DNA from: Fragilaria crotonensis
Taxonomy: Eukaryota > Bacillariophyta > Fragilariophyceae > Fragilariales > Fragilariaceae
Direction: 5' to 3'
Length of the DNA stretch: 33,765 bases
Assembly (NCBI GenBank): GCA_022925895.1
Contig: JAKSYS010000671.1
Span: 1-33,765 of the forward strand
Part shown: positions 30,096 through 33,765 of the stretch, one piece after another
Numbering within the stretch: the stretch's first letter is position 1
How the letters are laid out: each line of letters opens with the position of its first letter
Made by a program: the position numbers and the translations under genes
The notes under the pieces: model-generated
Seen by the model: the letters and a program-made list of their open reading frames with translations, nothing else
Told to the model about the DNA's origin: nothing
Databases searched by the model: none

Positions 30096-31363
30096 ACTAT
30101 GGAATGCAACAATGTTGTGATGGATGATAACACAAGAAGTGGTAGTCTTGTTTGAAGATTGTGTTTCGTGAATTTATTGTACTCGCATTGTGGTGGTGTT
30201 TCTACGCAAATTTGTTGACAACTCAGTGTTATTGAATGCGGGTGTACTTTTTGAATGGCATGAAGCAACGTTTGTATTCCATCATGTATACTTACATTTG
30301 ACGTCATACCAACATGTGTTGCGTTTGAATGTACATTTTTTGTCTCTTCTGAACACCTGCAGGCAAATGTTTGATGCCCTTCTATGTATATGTACATTGA
30401 GAAACAGTCAAACGTTGAGTACAGGTTTTGCTGCCCTGACCGACTCTCAGTCGTGTTGCAGTACTACTACCTTCCATTGCATGTACTTGTACTAGTGGGA
30501 TCAACGCAGCTTTGCTTGGTAGTAAATGTACGTACAACCTACTGGTAGAGGTCTAATTTTGCAAGAATTCGCGGGGATGTCAGTATATATATTAAAATTC
30601 ATCAAAATATACATAACTGGAATGGTCGTATGTGGTGAATGAAATTTGATGTACATAGGTAGTGCACGCAATCGACAAAAGATTAATTATGCCATCCTAC
30701 TACGTACAAGGTAGTACAATTGATGTGTCCCACTTTCATTGCAAATCATACTCATATACATGGATTGTTAGTACAACATAAAGGGTAAATATACTATCCA
30801 AGAATTGTGATTATGTACACACATGATGTCTATGTTGCCCGATACGGTTCGTATGCAAACTCAACTTAAGATTTCCCTTAAGTAATTGGGTCCCAATTTT
30901 AGTACATATTATACGCTAGATGCAGCGTAGAAATAATTCCGTCTAGACTACTTCTGTGCATTCTGCAAACCAAAATATTGCAACTTGCTTCTTTCATGTC
31001 TTCGCAAGTCCTTATCGTCATTGCCGTCGGATCGTTCTCGCAGAATCGATAGCCAAAGGTCGCTCCCCAGCCAGAAAGCGGGTTGAGTGATCGTTGTGTT
31101 GTCAACTTTGTGCTCGCATCGCCCTTCGTGGTGGTTGTGAGGTTCTGAAAAGGCATTTTGCAACCTTCAGCTGTCCAACAGTAATCATCGTCGCCGTCAG
31201 ATTATCCTCGCGGAATCAATAGCCAAAGGTCGTTCCCCAGCCAGAAAGCGGGTTGAGTGATCGTTGTGTTGTCGATTTTGTGCTCGCATTGCCCTTCGTG
31301 GTTGTTGTGAGGTTCTGGAAGAGACGTCGCGCGGCCTGTTTCCTGTCAGACGTTGATGGTAGT
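30096..31363. promoter_or_regulatory. Divergent spacer between A2 and B2, with duplicated 139-bp block
   Basis: The left 900 bases are AT-rich with no gene. The right end carries two direct repeats (listed separately), the second ending 41 bases before the B2 ATG. Promoters for both genes must lie here; no TATA box is certain. Confidence 0.45.
31014..31322. repeat. Two imperfect 139-bp direct repeats upstream of B2
   Basis: 31014-31152 and 31184-31322 match at an offset of 170 bases; over 31041-31152 I count about 10 differences in 112. The shared core includes CCAGCCAGAAAGCGGGTTGA and CGTTGTGTTGTC. Read on the minus strand, both keep an open frame around TTQRSLNPLSGWG, except for a TGA at the 3' edge of the second. 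Confidence 0.88.
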
Positions 31364-33676
31364 ATGAAGCCTAATCGACGTGGTGACTACGGGGTGCTGG
31401 CTGGGACTGGGAGCATCATAACATCTCCCTGCACAACGTCGGTTGCAAATCTGGGGAGAACGGCGAGAGTTTCTGAGTCCTTTATTGTTGACAAGGAGGA
31501 AGATGCTAAGAAACAACTTCCCTCCAATCGGGATGAACGCAATAGTTACCCAACGCACCGGCGATTGGTGGCATTGTTGTCGATGGCGGTTATTCCTGAG
31601 GAGAGGGCTTCTTTTTGTGAACGCTTTTGGGAGGCGAAGGGGGAGTACCAGATGGGAGGGCGCCGTAGGACCGCTGCAAAGCTATGGAGGGGACATCGGA
31701 CCGTTCCAAACCTTTGCAACACTCCAATCAGTTGGATTGCGAAGGCGTTCGAATGCGAGCCGTTCCGGCTGCGCTCGGCGTGTGACATGTTTCCATGCGC
31801 TGGGACGGAGTCCGCATACATGAACGAATTCTACGTAATGGATGTAATTTTAAACCGGTCTTGTTTGCCACCTGCTTCTGAGGTTAAGAAGGATGGCGGG
31901 CCTACCCCCATTGACCCTGATGTTGTTCGTCCGTTCAGATGTTATGAACCGGATGATTTAAATCCCGAGAAGGATTACTTATTCAGGTCTGCGATCCTGT
32001 TCCTACCTCAGTGTGGCGTCTTCTACTGCCACAGGGAGCGTCGCAGGGGAGACGTCGGTGTGCCGGGTACATTCATTGCCCACGACATGAGCTGGCTCCG
32101 TCTGCAGAGAAATATAGAGAGGAGGGTTGATGGTGTTGTTGAGGTGTCTTATGACTTCGGCAGTGATAGCTTCGTTAAGTGTTTCTTTGCCGAAAGGAAG
32201 GGGCCTCGTTTCCATGTTGAGGACCACTACATATCTGCCTGGAGAATCTCTACTGGGAAGTTGTCCCGCACGAACCTCCAGAATCGTGTGATGTACAGGG
32301 CCATTCAGTGCCGTGACACTGACGGTCCCATGTTGGCACCGGATATCCTGGATGGGGTGGAGTTTCCGGGCTGCCCTCGGGATTATCTTGCAGCAGACTA
32401 CACACGTCGTCTTGCCGTGGCCAACAGCGCCAGGAAAGATGGGCGCCACTATGTCCCTGGATGTCTCCATTATCAGCTGCCTTTATCCTGTTGGATAATC
32501 GATCCGACGGTGACTCATTGTGTTGACATCATGGTCGATGTTGACAGGGTTGGTGGAACACTGAACCGTCAGTCCGTTGTCATGATTCGTAACGTTCGGG
32601 AGATTGAAGCTGACGATGACCTTATCGGCTCACTGCGCAGTGTTACTGCCCACAACGTCGTGCTTCGGACGCACGCAAGAAAGGGGACTGCGAGGGCCAG
32701 GGGTGGCGACGTTGGAACAATGCACGCAATCGGCACGCACGTCGAACTCGATAGGACCACCACGAACCCATACATGGCGAACGGAAGGGTTCCCGAGGGT
32801 CTCCTCCGGCAACTGGTTGTTAACCTCGCTATCATTGGGAGTAACTGCTTTCCGCAGGTGTATGCTGTGCTAAGGGATACGGAGGGGGATTCTGGTCTCC
32901 TTCCAATTGAGCCAATGAATGGCGAAACGGAGGTAAATCCTGTCGGACTTCCTGGTGTTGACAGGAAAATGAATGGGGAGAAGGAGAAGAAGGTGGGTCG
33001 CCGAGTTGGATACACCATCGACATGAGCGTCGACCTTGCAAATTCTTCGCATTTGGATGTGCACGATGCCTCTCAGGGCTTCAGTGTGTGGTCCGAAGAG
33101 TTCCCTGGCCGTGCCACAAACTGGTTCTTCGTCCTCCCAAACCTTCATGGGCAGAGACCTGACAGGACAACCTTCCGCGGCGTGGCTGTGAAGCTTTCCC
33201 ATGGCATTGCCATCAGTTGGGATGGGCGTGTTGTACGACACTGCACTTCAGTTTCCCATCCAGATGGGGTGGATGGTGGGAGGCTTGGTGGAGTGGGTGC
33301 CGCACAGTTGGAAAACCATCTGTATGGAACATTCACCGCTGCTAAGGAGCGAATTGTGCAGGCGGGACGAGCAGTGTCTGCTGCAAACTATGTCCCTTCC
33401 GATGTGCTGCCTTCTGATGATGACTCTGATGCAGGGCAGAAAGTTAAGAGGAAGAGGTGCCGAAAAAAGAGAAGGAGGGGTAAACGAGTGCACACAGGGG
33501 TTGTTTGCGGTGATGCCACGGCTTCGGATGATACGGGTGCTGGAGGTGATCCACTGGGAATTGATTGTGAGGAATCAATTCTATCACGAGTGATGCCGGT
33601 GGCTGCTGCAAATGATCACACCCCAGGGGTGACTGGTGTTCCTGCTACCCTACGGATGGATTCTTTGAATCCGTGA
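31364..33676 (+). CDS. Module copy 2, gene B2: large protein with candidate Fe(II)/2OG-dioxygenase-like C-terminal domain
   Basis: 770 residues from the ATG at 31364; an upstream in-frame TTG at 31253 lies inside a repeat and is not used. The N-terminal half (LLSMAVIPEERASFCERF, CNTPISWIAKAFECEPFRLR, NEFYVMDVILNR) is shared with B1. The C-terminal third reads SSHLDVHDASQGFSVW, WFFVLPN, then LSHGIAISWDGRVVRHCTS and NHLYGTFTAAKERIV. His563-x-Asp565, His613 and Arg622 (or Arg625) have the order and spacing (50 and 9-12) of the HxD...H...R iron/2-oxoglutarate site. A basic Lys/Arg tail (about 695-715) follows. The apparent stop at 33674-33676 may be premature: in the next phase the frame stays open to 33762 and ends RIPRKRRW. 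Dioxygenase activity is inferred from motif spacing only. Confidence 0.65.
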   Translation: MKPNRRGDYGVLAGTGSIITSPCTTSVANLGRTARVSESFIVDKEEDAKKQLPSNRDERNSYPTHRRLVALLSMAVIPEERASFCERFWEAKGEYQMGGRRRTAAKLWRGHRTVPNLCNTPISWIAKAFECEPFRLRSACDMFPCAGTESAYMNEFYVMDVILNRSCLPPASEVKKDGGPTPIDPDVVRPFRCYEPDDLNPEKDYLFRSAILFLPQCGVFYCHRERRRGDVGVPGTFIAHDMSWLRLQRNIERRVDGVVEVSYDFGSDSFVKCFFAERKGPRFHVEDHYISAWRISTGKLSRTNLQNRVMYRAIQCRDTDGPMLAPDILDGVEFPGCPRDYLAADYTRRLAVANSARKDGRHYVPGCLHYQLPLSCWIIDPTVTHCVDIMVDVDRVGGTLNRQSVVMIRNVREIEADDDLIGSLRSVTAHNVVLRTHARKGTARARGGDVGTMHAIGTHVELDRTTTNPYMANGRVPEGLLRQLVVNLAIIGSNCFPQVYAVLRDTEGDSGLLPIEPMNGETEVNPVGLPGVDRKMNGEKEKKVGRRVGYTIDMSVDLANSSHLDVHDASQGFSVWSEEFPGRATNWFFVLPNLHGQRPDRTTFRGVAVKLSHGIAISWDGRVVRHCTSVSHPDGVDGGRLGGVGAAQLENHLYGTFTAAKERIVQAGRAVSAANYVPSDVLPSDDDSDAGQKVKRKRCRKKRRRGKRVHTGVVCGDATASDDTGAGGDPLGIDCEESILSRVMPVAAANDHTPGVTGVPATLRMDSLNP

Positions 33677-33765
33677 GGCCAATGGCAGCTGCAGTGTTTA
33701 CTGATTGCAGTCGGACCATGGATCCGATGGACTACAGGATACCGAGGAAGCGGAGGTGGTGAGTG

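Noticed and set aside
29101-30120. 339-codon plus-strand open frame rich in Ser
   Set aside because: It is the antisense of the acidic and basic low-complexity part of A2; Asp/Glu runs read backwards give Ser/Val runs.
31253-31363. N-terminal extension of B2 with a hydrophobic, anchor-like segment (FVLALPFVVVVRFW)
   Set aside because: It begins at TTG inside a direct repeat and has no ATG; the first ATG is at 31364.

Overview
The window is nuclear DNA from a diatom, most likely a pennate species. The clearest markers are a silicon transporter (18802-20381), a violaxanthin de-epoxidase-like gene and plastid presequences with the diatom-type aromatic cleavage site. Short GT-AG introns of about 70-250 bases interrupt several genes, and genes lie on both strands with long gaps between them. 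I saw no rRNA, tRNA or CRISPR array. Genus and species cannot be fixed from the sequence. The left 20 kb is ordinary conserved gene space. In order it holds: a WxcM/QdtA-like cupin protein (25-813, +); a zinc-knuckle TatD-type hydrolase (878-2334, -, with an apparent 1-base frameshift) head to head with an intron-containing histone H2A.X (2613-3280, +); a WW-domain/GT7 galactosyltransferase-like fusion (3425-4732, -); a two-domain, probably plastid-targeted glyoxalase I (5396-6802, +); an AAK1/GAK/Ark1-type kinase (8694-10766, +); a VDE-like lumenal protein (10873-12051, -); an AAE14/MenE-like acyl-activating enzyme ending in the peroxisomal signal SRL (12898-14712, +); a Nop12/RBM34-type two-RRM protein (14766-15997, -, 1-base frameshift); and the silicon transporter (+, 1-base frameshift). 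The glyoxalase, VDE-like and AAE14-like genes serve plastid or plastid-linked metabolism; the H2A.X and Nop12 genes are nuclear/nucleolar. They look like independent transcription units, not an operon. The three frameshifts in otherwise intact conserved genes all lie at or next to short homopolymers and can each be repaired by adding one base, which points to assembly error more than to gene decay. From about 20.4 kb on, the window becomes accessory and repeat-rich. It contains an orphan exon-like segment (20632-20769), a 602-bp element with 29-bp terminal inverted repeats (20843-21444), a 172-bp inverted-repeat structure carrying TGACGTCA sites (23320-23491) and a broken Myb/SANT-like gene (23968-24502). 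It ends with the most interesting part: two tandem copies of a divergent two-gene module. Gene A (minus strand) encodes a Lys-rich, acidic, low-complexity N-terminal region followed by a conserved domain with a CKYGGWS motif. Gene B (plus strand) encodes a large protein whose C-terminal third carries an HxD...H...R pattern that could be a Fe(II)/2-oxoglutarate dioxygenase fold. In copy 1, A is frameshifted (24924-26672) and B has lost about 1.16 kb including the HxD part (26778-27913). In copy 2 both are open (28236-30095 and 31364-33676). Convergent B/A (and Myb/A) gene ends are separated by AT-rich spacers that share sequence words, and the upstream genes end with a similar AGAAGGTG-type junction. 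I read this as a decaying plus a fresher copy of an uncharacterised, probably mobile, gene module. Its mobility and enzymatic role are inferences.
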